From Bacteroidota bacterium (GTDB taxonomy: Bacteria > Bacteroidota > Bacteroidia > B-17B0 > Aurantibacillaceae): DNA of 64,000 bases. The position numbers and the translations under genes are program-made. Each line of letters starts with the position of its first letter. The stretch's first letter is position 1. The notes below the pieces were generated by a model. It did no database searches. It had not been told where the DNA came from and was given only the letters and a program-made list of their open reading frames with translations. Where the stretch lies: contig JAFDXR010000001.1 of assembly GCA_018267825.1 (NCBI GenBank), positions 110,286 to 174,285 of the forward strand, given 5' to 3'. This document shows positions 25,251 to 34,496 of the stretch, in pieces.

Positions 25251-26717
25251 TTAATCAATCCAGATTTTTCTGGCATAATGTACACCGTTTACAACTGCAT
25301 GCAGCACATAAAGTCCATGGCTCACCGAAGCATCTACCGGATATGACTGCAAATATAAAGTTTCAGAGGCGATACAACGCCCTGTAATATCATAGATAGC
25401 GAAATCCGAAACCTGGCAGGCCTTATTACCTTCATAAAAATGTATGGTGCGGTTTTCACGGTTATAATATATTCTCAGCTCTGAATCGCCTGCATGCTCT
25501 GCAATGCCGGTAGAAACACCCACAGCCACATTAACAGAAACAGGACCTGTTATACATCCCGAAAGGTCTGTTTCACTGACACTCACCTGCCCCGGTGTAT
25601 TTCCAAAATTCACCACAATGCTGTTTGTGCCCTGGCCCGAAACAATGGTGGCTCCGGCAGGAACCGTCCAGGTATAGGTGCTTCCGCTGTGTAACGGTAC
25701 TGAATAACTCACACCGTTCTGCATGGCACTAACGGTAAGTGTGCCACTGATGGCATAGGGCGTGCTCAGAATATTGAAAAAACAGGCGGCCCAGAAAGAA
25801 GAATAAAAATTGGCATCGACCGCATAGGTACCTGTGCTTCCCCCCTGCTGATAGCATGCGCCGGGATCTACAGCAATGGCATGGCCCATGCCACTGATGG
25901 TGTAGGTTTCAACAACAGGCTGGTTTGATGCATCATTGAATGTATTTTTGGTAACCAGTGCATTGCCGTTGAAACTGCTTTGCACGAGGTCGGCCGTTTG
26001 ATCGGTGTTATGCACATTGGTCCATTGTTTCACTTCTTCCGTTACGTTATTGATATTCACCACAGGATCTATGCTTCCGTGAAACACTGCCACTTTGGGA
26101 AAAGGGCCGGTGTATGTCGCATTTTCATTACGCACGAGGTTGCCCCATTGCGTGGGCGTTTGCACCACAAAGCCCCCCATGGCTGTACTTGCTGCTGTGG
26201 CAGTTGTTGCCGCCTTAAAAGGAACACCGGCCATGACAGCCCCTTTCTGAAACACTTCGGGGTAAGAAGCCATCATCACGTTGGTCATACAGGCACCAGC
26301 CGAAAGGCCCGTTACAAAAATACGTGTGCTGTCGATACTGTAATGCATTTTCATATAATCTACCATTTGCCGTATGGAGAGCGCTTCGCCCTGTCCTCGA
26401 TCCTGGTCGCCGGCTAAAAACCAATTGAAACAGCTGCTGCTGTTATTGGCAGCGTTTTGTTCGGGATATACGGTATAAAACTGGTGCTGATCCGCGAGTG
26501 TGTTCCAGCCGCTTTGGGCAGCATATACTGTAGCGGTTTGCGTGCAACCATGCATAACTACCACCAGGGGGGCATGTACAGGCAGCGATGCAGGCGCATA
26601 AGCATACATGGCCAGGTTACCGGGGTTAGAGCCAAAAGAGCTTACCGGCTGCCACCCGCTTTGCGGGAAACAGGAAAAAGCGAAGGAGCATATTATGATG
26701 TTTAGAAAAAGTCTCAT
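25251..26717 (-). CDS. PHB-depolymerase-family esterase, T9SS type A
   Basis: A secreted alpha/beta-hydrolase of the poly(3-hydroxybutyrate) depolymerase/feruloyl esterase group. The 488 aa protein has a signal peptide (to about residue 18), the oxyanion region VVVMHGCTQT, nucleophile box TGLSAGACMTN, a catalytic-Asp region (FHGSIDPVV) and GMGHAI for the His. Pairs of Cys suggest disulfides. An Ig/PKD-like module (about residues 325-400) and a type A sorting domain (LRIYYNRENRT, IYDITGRCI, SHGLYVLHAV) follow. Substrate could be PHB or ester-linked polysaccharide; the window's own PHA genes make polyester attractive but do not prove it. Confidence 0.88.
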   Translation of the reverse strand: MRLFLNIIICSFAFSCFPQSGWQPVSSFGSNPGNLAMYAYAPASLPVHAPLVVVMHGCTQTATVYAAQSGWNTLADQHQFYTVYPEQNAANNSSSCFNWFLAGDQDRGQGEALSIRQMVDYMKMHYSIDSTRIFVTGLSAGACMTNVMMASYPEVFQKGAVMAGVPFKAATTATAASTAMGGFVVQTPTQWGNLVRNENATYTGPFPKVAVFHGSIDPVVNINNVTEEVKQWTNVHNTDQTADLVQSSFNGNALVTKNTFNDASNQPVVETYTISGMGHAIAVDPGACYQQGGSTGTYAVDANFYSSFWAACFFNILSTPYAISGTLTVSAMQNGVSYSVPLHSGSTYTWTVPAGATIVSGQGTNSIVVNFGNTPGQVSVSETDLSGCITGPVSVNVAVGVSTGIAEHAGDSELRIYYNRENRTIHFYEGNKACQVSDFAIYDITGRCIASETLYLQSYPVDASVSHGLYVLHAVVNGVHYARKIWID

Positions 26718-27184
26718 GCCTGAACTGAAGGATCGATGCGGAACTGGCGCAGATGATGTACGGCATGTTTATGCAGTAAATGCAGCCATTCCTCATAATT
26801 AAATTCCCCGAAAAACGGGTTCATGAAAGTAGCTCCCGGATTCCGGCGGTGATAGTGTACCATGTTTCCGATCTCGGTTTCAATTTCACGGATAGCTTCT
26901 GCCAGCGTTGCATGACGCAGGGGCGCAGGTTCCTCGCTCATGAGTACATTTTTGGTATTGGGTTTAAATTCTTTATCACTCAAGGCAAACTCACGGAATC
27001 GCTGAACCTGGTCGGCAGGCGATATAAGGGTGCGCGGTATGCGGCCCCAGGCTTCGCCAATACTATTCGTCATGTGTTCCACCATGCCCTGAGGCGATAA
27101 AACACCCCATTCACCGGTTTCCGCTTCATGAATTTGTTTCAGCTTGGCAATATAGTGCTGTGTGAAAAACGATTCTTTGTTCAT
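26714..27184 (-). CDS. DinB-like/DUF1569 family protein
   Basis: A 156 aa four-helix-bundle protein of unknown substrate. The metal-site pattern is seen as His37 (GMVEHMTNSIG) and the late HKHAVHHLRQF, with WGVLSPQGM at the start, as in DUF1569/DinB-type proteins that bind a divalent metal through three His. The DUF name is from memory. It is the first gene of the leftward operon, and its end overlaps the esterase start by 4 nt (ATGA). Confidence 0.75.
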   Translation of the reverse strand: MNKESFFTQHYIAKLKQIHEAETGEWGVLSPQGMVEHMTNSIGEAWGRIPRTLISPADQVQRFREFALSDKEFKPNTKNVLMSEEPAPLRHATLAEAIREIETEIGNMVHYHRRNPGATFMNPFFGEFNYEEWLHLLHKHAVHHLRQFRIDPSVQA

Positions 27185-27198
27185 ACCGTAAATGTATA

Positions 27199-27228
27199 AA
27201 AAAAGCGGAACCTTCCGGCTCCGCTTTC
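27199..27228 (-). terminator. rho-independent terminator between DinB-like gene and hppA
   Basis: 10-bp stem with one mismatch (27204-27213 with 27218-27227), TTCC loop and T7 on the minus strand. It ends the hppA-yceI transcript. Confidence 0.8.
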
Positions 27229-27247
27229 CATAAAGAACAGTTGTGAA

Positions 27248-30034
27248 TTACTTGATAGGTTGCATTACTTCCAGTGTGAGGTCGATCACCACGTTGTCGG
27301 CTACCATACCTGATTTACCAATACCATAGTCAATACGGTTGATGGTAAATTTACCTTCGAAACCACCTACATTGAATTTGCCATAGTCGCCCATGTCTTT
27401 TGCTTCAAAGCCCATGTAGTTGAACGGAATAGCAACTTCTTTGGTAATACCATGAATGGTGAGTTTACCTTTGGCGAGGTATGCATATTCACTCATTTCA
27501 GTTGTATCTTTTACAACTTCAGCCGATTCAAAAGTCATTTTAGGGAATTTGGCAACATCAAAGAAATCAGCCCCCTTGATATGTTCATCGCGCATGCTGT
27601 TTTGCGTATTGAGTGATTTGGCATCTACCTGGATAAAGATCTTGGTACCTGCATTTTCCATATTTACCCAACCGCTGTCGATAATAGCAGAACCTTTGGT
27701 GTTTGTTACAATATGCTTGATACTGAAATCAAGGGCGCTGTGAGCACCGTCTACCTTATACATGCCTTTCAGTTCGGCAACATCTTTCATATTGGCGTTC
27801 ATCATGCTGTCGCATTGTGCTTTGCTGCTGCAAACATGTTCTTCGCCATTGATTTTGCATTTGAATACTTCTTCTGTTTTTGTTTTAGAGCAACACTCGC
27901 CGCCTTCCATGCTATCGATTGCGATATAAGGTGCAATAACGAGCGATACGATAGACATTAATTTGATGAGGATATTCATCGAAGGACCGGAAGTATCTTT
28001 GAACGGATCACCTACTGTATCACCTGTTACGGATGCTTTATGCGGCTCCGATTTTTTGTAAAATGTTTCACCATTGATCTGAACACCTTTTTCGAATGAT
28101 TTTTTAGCGTTATCCCATGCACCACCGGCGTTGTTCTGGAAAATACCCATTAACACACCCGACACGGTTACACCGGCTAATAAACCACCGAGTACTTCAG
28201 GGCCAAATACAAAACCTACGATCACCGGTGTGATCAGGGCGATAGCGCCCGGCATCATCATTTCGCGGATAGATGCTTTTGTAGAAATCGCCACGCATTT
28301 TTCGTACTCAGGTTTTGCTTTGTATTCCATAATGCCCGGGATTTCGCGGAACTGACGACGTACTTCCTGAACCATATCCATGGCGGCACGGCCTACAGCT
28401 GCAATAGCGAGTGAAGAGAAAATGAAAGGGATCATAGCACCTACAAATAAACCTGCGAGTACAGGGGCTTTGTAAATATCGATTCCGGTAATACCGCTGA
28501 TACCCACGAAAGCTGCAAATAAAGCAAGAGATGTTAATGCGGCAGAAGCAATCGCAAAACCTTTACCGGTTGCTGCAGTTGTATTACCAACAGCATCGAG
28601 GTTATCGGTACGTTCACGCACTTCAGGAGGTAACTGGCTCATTTCGGCAATACCACCGGCATTATCGGCAATAGGACCAAATGCATCAATTGCCAGCTGC
28701 ATGGCTGTTGTAGCCATCATACCGGCAGCAGCAATCGCTACGCCGTATAATCCGGCGAAATAATAAGAGAACATGATACCGGCTGCCAATACCAGGATAG
28801 GAATAACGGTTGATTCCATACCTACTGATAATCCACCAATAATATTGGTTGCATGACCGGTTGCAGATTTCTGAATGATAGAGTTTACCGGGCGTTTACC
28901 CATAGCCGTGTAATACTCTGTAACGATACTCATTAAAGTACCCACTACGAGACCAACGAAGATGGCTGCAAATACGCCATTGCGTGTAAAGGCTTCACCG
29001 CGTGCAGAATCGATCCATGTCAGGTTTTCAGGCAGCATCCAGTTTACCAGGAAATAAGATGCAATAACGGTTAATACAATAGATGACCAGTTACCCAAGT
29101 TTAAAGCAGTTTGTACGCTGTCTTTTTCACCTTTTACGCGAACGAAGAATGTACCGAAAATAGAGAATACAATACCTAAACCGGCAATTACCATTGGTAA
29201 CAGGATCGGAGCCATACCACCGAAATTATCTTCCGATTTAAGCTCTTGCCCTAATACCATCGTAGCCAGAATGGTTGCTACATAAGAACCGAATAAGTCG
29301 GCACCCATACCGGCAACGTCTCCTACGTTATCACCTACGTTATCGGCAATGGTTGCAGGGTTACGAACGTCATCTTCAGGGATACCTGCTTCTACTTTAC
29401 CCACGAGGTCAGCACCAACGTCGGCCGCTTTGGTATAAATACCACCACCCACGCGTGCAAATAAAGCGATTGACTCGGCACCTAAAGAGAACCCGGTTAA
29501 TACTTCGATAGCCGTTTTAACCTGGTTGCCTTCCATGTTGGCAAACATGGCCATAAATACGATGAATAAAGAACCCAAACCGAATACTGCTAAACCAGCA
29601 ACACCAAGTCCCATAACAGTACCTCCTGTAAATGACACTTTCAGTGCTTTGGCTAAGCTTGTACGTGCAGCCTGTGTGGTGCGAACGTTGGCTTTAGTAG
29701 CCACTTTCATACCGATATAACCTGCAGTAGCTGAGAAAACAGCGCCAATAATAAAGGCAACAGCAATGATCCAGTGTGAATGAATCTCGTGACCGCGTAC
29801 CTCATGCACGGTACCACTCCAGCCTAATAAAACAGCGGCTACTACAACAAAATAACTTAAAATCTTCCACTCTGCCTTTAAGAAAGCCATTGCTCCATTG
29901 GCAATATATCCGGCAAGCTCCTGCATATTGGCATCACCCGCATCCTGCTTGCTTACCCAGGCTGATTTTACAGCCATTACTAACAATCCGACGATTCCCA
30001 ATACAGGAATCAAGTAAATTACGTTTTCGTTCAT
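27248..30034 (-). CDS. hppA: membrane ion-translocating pyrophosphatase fused to YceI domain
   Basis: Residues 1 to about 710 are a complete membrane pyrophosphatase that pumps H+ or Na+ using PPi. It has the substrate motifs [13 protein letters not shown] and [19 protein letters not shown], about 16 hydrophobic helices, and [12 protein letters not shown] with Ala where K+-independent enzymes have Lys, so K+-dependence is predicted. After the last helix comes a Cys-rich linker (Cys714, 715, 726, 735, 741) and a YceI-like lipocalin domain (about residues 758-925, [27 protein letters not shown]). The frame is continuous. Both pyrophosphatase termini face outside, so the YceI part would be periplasmic. 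H+ versus Na+ cannot be told here. Confidence 0.93.
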   Translation of the reverse strand: MNENVIYLIPVLGIVGLLVMAVKSAWVSKQDAGDANMQELAGYIANGAMAFLKAEWKILSYFVVVAAVLLGWSGTVHEVRGHEIHSHWIIAVAFIIGAVFSATAGYIGMKVATKANVRTTQAARTSLAKALKVSFTGGTVMGLGVAGLAVFGLGSLFIVFMAMFANMEGNQVKTAIEVLTGFSLGAESIALFARVGGGIYTKAADVGADLVGKVEAGIPEDDVRNPATIADNVGDNVGDVAGMGADLFGSYVATILATMVLGQELKSEDNFGGMAPILLPMVIAGLGIVFSIFGTFFVRVKGEKDSVQTALNLGNWSSIVLTVIASYFLVNWMLPENLTWIDSARGEAFTRNGVFAAIFVGLVVGTLMSIVTEYYTAMGKRPVNSIIQKSATGHATNIIGGLSVGMESTVIPILVLAAGIMFSYYFAGLYGVAIAAAGMMATTAMQLAIDAFGPIADNAGGIAEMSQLPPEVRERTDNLDAVGNTTAATGKGFAIASAALTSLALFAAFVGISGITGIDIYKAPVLAGLFVGAMIPFIFSSLAIAAVGRAAMDMVQEVRRQFREIPGIMEYKAKPEYEKCVAISTKASIREMMMPGAIALITPVIVGFVFGPEVLGGLLAGVTVSGVLMGIFQNNAGGAWDNAKKSFEKGVQINGETFYKKSEPHKASVTGDTVGDPFKDTSGPSMNILIKLMSIVSLVIAPYIAIDSMEGGECCSKTKTEEVFKCKINGEEHVCSSKAQCDSMMNANMKDVAELKGMYKVDGAHSALDFSIKHIVTNTKGSAIIDSGWVNMENAGTKIFIQVDAKSLNTQNSMRDEHIKGADFFDVAKFPKMTFESAEVVKDTTEMSEYAYLAKGKLTIHGITKEVAIPFNYMGFEAKDMGDYGKFNVGGFEGKFTINRIDYGIGKSGMVADNVVIDLTLEVMQPIK

Positions 30035-30059
30035 GATACTTCTTATAATTATAGGGGTG

Positions 30060-30090
30060 CAAAAATATACATTTTACCGGAATAGTAAAA
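30060..30090 (-). promoter_or_regulatory. hppA promoter
   Basis: On the minus strand TTTT (30087-30090), 19 bases, then a perfect TATTTTTG (30060-30067) continuing as TTTGCACCCCTA (30052-30063), leaving about a 17-nt leader. Confidence 0.65.
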
Positions 30091-30216
30091 TTTTGTTTAA
30101 ACATTTAATAATCAATATATTAAATCAGATCAAACGATATATTCCCGCACCAGCAGGCTATTCTGCTGAACCTGTTTTTATACAGTAAAAAGCGCAATTT
30201 GAGAACATTGTCCTAT

Positions 30217-30242
30217 AAAACTCCTCTTTTTAGAGGAGTTTT
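30217..30242. terminator. symmetric terminator-like hairpin in a divergent promoter region
   Basis: 11-bp perfect stem (30217-30227 with 30232-30242) with a 4-T loop and A/T flanks. No gene ends here: hppA reads away to the left and the repeat-protein gene to the right. Its right arm overlaps the -33 position of the rightward promoter. Confidence 0.5.
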
Positions 30243-30268
30243 ATATCTGATAATTCTATTTACTTTTG
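30239..30268 (+). promoter_or_regulatory. promoter of the triple-repeat T9SS gene
   Basis: TTTT (30239-30242), 18 bases and a perfect TACTTTTG (30261-30268). It implies that translation starts at the ATG at 30293, not at the TTG at 30266, which lies inside the -7 box. Confidence 0.6.
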
Positions 30269-30292
30269 ATCCATCAAAACATCCCATCCATC

Positions 30293-32620
30293 ATGAAAAA
30301 GCTTTTATTGATCTGTTTCCTTCATATTTTTTTTATTTCACGTGCCCAGAATGATGATTGTTCAACGGCTCAACTGGTAATATCAGGCACTAACTGTGCG
30401 TCACCTACTGCGGGGAACTCGTCAACCGCTACGCAAAGTATGCCGGGCTGTACAGGAAATGCGGACGATGATGTGTGGTACAAATTTGTAGCTTCATCGC
30501 CTTCACACTCTGTTGTAGTCAGCACATCCTCTGGCTACGATGCTGTACTTGAAACGTTTACAGGTAACTGCAGCAGCCTGAATTCTGTTGATTGTAACGA
30601 TAATAGTGGCATGGGAGGAATAGAATCATCGCATATGACCGGACTTACACCAGGTCAGACGTATTATTTCAGAGTTTATGAATACCACGCGGGATACGGT
30701 TCCGCGACATTTACAGTGTGCGTGCTGGATGCCCCTCCGCCAGCCAATGATGACTGTGCAAATGCAACTCCTGTTACTGTGTCAACCACCACCAACTGTT
30801 CTTCACCTCTGCTTGGCTATTCATATGGTGCCTCGCAGAGTTTACCGGGGTGTACCGGTACTGCCGACGATGATGTATGGTATACTTTCACTGCTTCTGC
30901 TACATCCCACTCTGTAACGGTATCAGAACCGCCGGGCTACGACGCCGTGGTTGAAATATTCTCAGGCACATGCGGCTCATTGACTTCGATGCATTGCATT
31001 GATCAGGCAGGATCAGGTGGTGTGGAAACGATTCATCTCGGCGGACTGAGTGCCGGAACTACGTATTACATGCGTGTTTATGACTATTATACCGGGGGCA
31101 GCCCTTCTAATTTCACGATCTGTATTACCACTCCATCCGTTCAACCCCCGTCGAATGATGATTGCAACGGAGCCATAACACTTACGGTTACTCCACCCTG
31201 TACGCCTTCCTATGGCTATTTCAACACTATTGGCGCTACCGAATCCATGCCAGACTGTGCAGGTTCTTCTGAGGATGATGTATGGGGGCAGTTCATTGCT
31301 ACAAACTCTCATGTGGATATTGTGGCAGTTTCAGCTGCCGATGCGGTTATTGAGCTGTTTGATGGCAACTGCGGAAACCTCACCTCAATTGGTTGCCGCG
31401 ATTACTATGCTGCAGGCATTGCAGATACACTCAAGGCAGCAGGTCTGAATGTTGGACAGACCTACTATTTCAGAGTATATGATTATTATACAGTGCCATC
31501 AACATTTACAGTGAATGTTATTACGCACGAATTATTAGCCAGTGCGAGCTCAGGCACGGTATGTCTCGGAGCGCAGGTTGTACTTACGGCTACAGGGACT
31601 CCAAGTGTAAGCTGGAGCAACGGTATTGGTAACGGCACTCCATTTACGCCAACAGTAAGCGCTTCGTATACAGCCACGGGTACCGGCACAGGTGGTTGTG
31701 TAAACACAGCTGTTGTAAATGTATTTGTTACATCTACCGAAACACCGGATATATGTATGATTACTGTTGACACAGCCAACACCAATAATGTTGTTTATTG
31801 GGAAAAATCCTATAATGCTGTCGATAGTTTCATTGTGTACCGCGAAGTTTTGGCGAATACATATCACCGTATCGGTGCTGTTTCATCCTCGGCTTTCAGC
31901 CGTTTTGTAGATACCGTGCGAAGTGCTGGCCCCCGCAATGGCGACCCTCATGTAAGAAGTTATAAATATAAACTTCAAATCCGCGACACTTGTGGGAATT
32001 ACGGTTCGCTGAGTAATTATCACACCAGTTTATTTCTCAACAACACCGGCAGTGCATTCAGCTGGAATTTCTATGATATCGAAACACAACCAAGTCCTGT
32101 AAATAATTATTACATCTACAGGGACGACTTGAATAATGGAAATTTTGTGCAGATCGGTACGGTGGCCGGTACGGTAAATACATTTACCGATGCAGCTTAT
32201 TCTTCCTTTCCGAATGCCAAATGGGCTGTATTTGCCGATGGTTTTTCGTGCACCCCGAGTTATAAAACAGCCAATATTGCTACTACTATTGTTCGTTCCA
32301 AGAGTAATGTCAAAAACAACCTGACGATTCCGGATCCGCCGTCAGATTCGGTGTTAACTGCCGGAATCCAGGTGTTTGATGGAAATTTCAATACATTACT
32401 GATGCCAAACCCTGCCACATCATACGTAGAAATACGTAGCGGTCAGGAATTACAAAAAGTGAATATTTACAACACACTGGGTGAGCTGGTATACACCACC
32501 GAAGCGCATCATCAAACCTACCTGTATATCCGCACGGAAGAACTCCGGAATGGTTTATACCACGTTGAATTTGTAGCCGATAAAGCCAGGGCCATACGGA
32601 AACTGATTATTAACCGTTAG
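30293..32620 (+). CDS. secreted protein with three tandem beta modules, T9SS type A
   Basis: 775 aa. The signal peptide is MKKLLLICFLHIFFISRAQ. Three modules of about 125 residues (20-145, 152-278, 288-410) share NDDC at the start, an acidic (D/E)DDVW, a YDAV or DAVIE(L/I)F strand, a CGSL/CNLTS Cys and QTYYFRVY(D/E)YY. They resemble pre-peptidase C-terminal-like (PPC) beta-sandwiches. An Ig-like module and fibronectin-like stretches follow, and the last 75 residues are a type A sorting domain (LLMPNPATSYVEI, IYNTLGELV, RNGLYHVEFV). No catalytic residues are seen. The acidic motif could bind Ca2+ (inference). Confidence 0.87.
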   Translation: MKKLLLICFLHIFFISRAQNDDCSTAQLVISGTNCASPTAGNSSTATQSMPGCTGNADDDVWYKFVASSPSHSVVVSTSSGYDAVLETFTGNCSSLNSVDCNDNSGMGGIESSHMTGLTPGQTYYFRVYEYHAGYGSATFTVCVLDAPPPANDDCANATPVTVSTTTNCSSPLLGYSYGASQSLPGCTGTADDDVWYTFTASATSHSVTVSEPPGYDAVVEIFSGTCGSLTSMHCIDQAGSGGVETIHLGGLSAGTTYYMRVYDYYTGGSPSNFTICITTPSVQPPSNDDCNGAITLTVTPPCTPSYGYFNTIGATESMPDCAGSSEDDVWGQFIATNSHVDIVAVSAADAVIELFDGNCGNLTSIGCRDYYAAGIADTLKAAGLNVGQTYYFRVYDYYTVPSTFTVNVITHELLASASSGTVCLGAQVVLTATGTPSVSWSNGIGNGTPFTPTVSASYTATGTGTGGCVNTAVVNVFVTSTETPDICMITVDTANTNNVVYWEKSYNAVDSFIVYREVLANTYHRIGAVSSSAFSRFVDTVRSAGPRNGDPHVRSYKYKLQIRDTCGNYGSLSNYHTSLFLNNTGSAFSWNFYDIETQPSPVNNYYIYRDDLNNGNFVQIGTVAGTVNTFTDAAYSSFPNAKWAVFADGFSCTPSYKTANIATTIVRSKSNVKNNLTIPDPPSDSVLTAGIQVFDGNFNTLLMPNPATSYVEIRSGQELQKVNIYNTLGELVYTTEAHHQTYLYIRTEELRNGLYHVEFVADKARAIRKLIINR

Positions 32621-34496
32621 GCACCAGCACAAGCGGAACATTGATCCGGTGACGCACGCGCTCTACAGTGGTTCCGAGAAGAATGTCTTTGAAGGTGCTG
32701 TGACCGTGTGTGCCCATAACCAGTATATCGGCCCGGGCCTCATGCACCGCATCCGGTATAACGGTTTTAGGGTTGCCGAAGCCCAGTTTTACCTGGCACT
32801 CATACCCTTCCTGTTTCAATTGTTCAGCATAATGTAGCAGGTTTTTATAATCGGTGTGCCGCTCCCGGTCATTGGCATCTTCACCATAAAATACGGCATT
32901 GGTGCTTTCCAGTACGTGAATAAGAGTATAGGATGCATCTTTACCTCCCAGGCTTACAGCTTTGTTTACAGCCCTGATATCAGAATCGGAGAAATCGACA
33001 GTGACAGCCACCCGTTTGTAAGCTGAACGTTTATCAAAAGCCAGTGTAGGAATATGTCCATGGAAATCGGAGGATCTTTTTTCTTTTTTACGGGCAAGCA
33101 AGGGTTCAAAAATAATATAGAGCAGCATCAGGAAGCAGAACAGCATAAATGGCACCACCGTGAAGCTAATCAGTAATACATGCTTTGAATCGGCCATCCA
33201 TTCGGTCAGTTTATTGATCAGCATCTGGCAATTGAGATATACAATGACGGTAACCGCCATCCATGATAAAACTTTTTGCCATAAGGGAATGACGAAGGTG
33301 CCCATTTTTTGTTTACTGCTTACAAAATGAATTAACGGAATAATGGCGAAGCCCAGTTGCAGACTCAGGATCACCTGGCTCAGCACGAGCAAGTCGCCGG
33401 TTTTATCTTCACCAAAAAAATAAATAGTCAGAAAAGCCGGTATAATGGCGATAAGTCGCGTCATTAAACGCCTGATCCAGGGCTGAAGACGGAGGTTCAG
33501 ATAGCCTTCCATAATAACCTGTCCGGCCAGCGTACCGGTTACCGTAGAACTTTGTCCGGCAGCAATCAGGGCTATGGCAAACAATAATGGAGCCAGCGTA
33601 CTGCCTAGCATGGGAGCCAGCAATTCGTGTGCATCCTGGATTTCGCGCACCTCATGATGACCGCTGTAAAAAAATGAAGCCCCGGCCAGGATCAGAATGG
33701 CAGCATTTACAAACAAGGCCAGGTTCAATGCAATGGTGCTATCGATCACATTGAATCGGATGGCTTTCCGGATTTCTTTGGGCGTGTGTTCAAATTTACG
33801 TGTTTGTACCAGTGAGGAATGCAGGTACAGGTTATGCGGCATTACCGTAGCACCAATGATTCCAATGGCAATATATAGTGCTTCGTTTCCGGGCAGGCCC
33901 GGAATAATTCCTTTGGCAATTTCGGCAGCATCGGGCTTGGCAATAAGCAGTTCAATAAAAAAAGAAACACCGATAATAGCCACCAGCGAAATGATAAAGG
34001 CTTCGAGCTTACGGATGCCGGAGTTGAGCAGGAACAGTAAAACAAAACTATCAAGCACTGTAATGCAAACCCCGGTAAGCAACGAAACAGCAGGAAATAA
34101 CAGGTGAATCCCGATGGCCATACCGATCACCTCGGCGAGGTCGCAGGCAGCAATGGCGATTTCGGCCAGGATATATAAAAAGAAATTAATAAAACGCGGG
34201 TAATGATCTTTGGAGGCCTGCGCCAGATCGCGGCCCGTTACAATGCCCAGGCGGGCGCAATGACTTTGAAGCAGCAGGGCAATCAGGTTACTCATAAGCA
34301 ATACCCAGATGAGGCTGTAACCGAAACGGCTGCCTCCTTCAATATCTGTGGCCCAGTTGCCGGGATCCATATAGCCTACACTGATCATATAAGCCGGGCC
34401 AAAAAAGGCCAGCAGCTTTCTGAATCCCCCCTTGGACGATGTATTCACGGAGGCATTTACTTCTTCCAGAGATCGTGTTCCTTTTTTTGTATTCAT
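32610..34496 (-). CDS. mntH: Nramp-family Mn/Fe importer with C-terminal UspA domain
   Basis: Proton-coupled importer of Mn2+ or Fe2+ in the inner membrane. The first about 450 of 628 residues carry the Nramp helices with the metal-site motifs DPGNWATD (helix 1) and the MPHNLYLHSS motif (helix 6), whose Met is typical of Mn/Fe transporters. A universal-stress domain begins near residue 493 (YKRVAVTVDFSDSD) and has the ATP-binding MGTHGHSTFKDILLGTT pattern. Its start overlaps the mntR stop (ATGA), giving an mntR-mntH operon. The 3' end overlaps the convergent T9SS gene by 11 nt. Confidence 0.93.
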   Translation of the reverse strand: MNTKKGTRSLEEVNASVNTSSKGGFRKLLAFFGPAYMISVGYMDPGNWATDIEGGSRFGYSLIWVLLMSNLIALLLQSHCARLGIVTGRDLAQASKDHYPRFINFFLYILAEIAIAACDLAEVIGMAIGIHLLFPAVSLLTGVCITVLDSFVLLFLLNSGIRKLEAFIISLVAIIGVSFFIELLIAKPDAAEIAKGIIPGLPGNEALYIAIGIIGATVMPHNLYLHSSLVQTRKFEHTPKEIRKAIRFNVIDSTIALNLALFVNAAILILAGASFFYSGHHEVREIQDAHELLAPMLGSTLAPLLFAIALIAAGQSSTVTGTLAGQVIMEGYLNLRLQPWIRRLMTRLIAIIPAFLTIYFFGEDKTGDLLVLSQVILSLQLGFAIIPLIHFVSSKQKMGTFVIPLWQKVLSWMAVTVIVYLNCQMLINKLTEWMADSKHVLLISFTVVPFMLFCFLMLLYIIFEPLLARKKEKRSSDFHGHIPTLAFDKRSAYKRVAVTVDFSDSDIRAVNKAVSLGGKDASYTLIHVLESTNAVFYGEDANDRERHTDYKNLLHYAEQLKQEGYECQVKLGFGNPKTVIPDAVHEARADILVMGTHGHSTFKDILLGTTVERVRHRINVPLVLVPNG

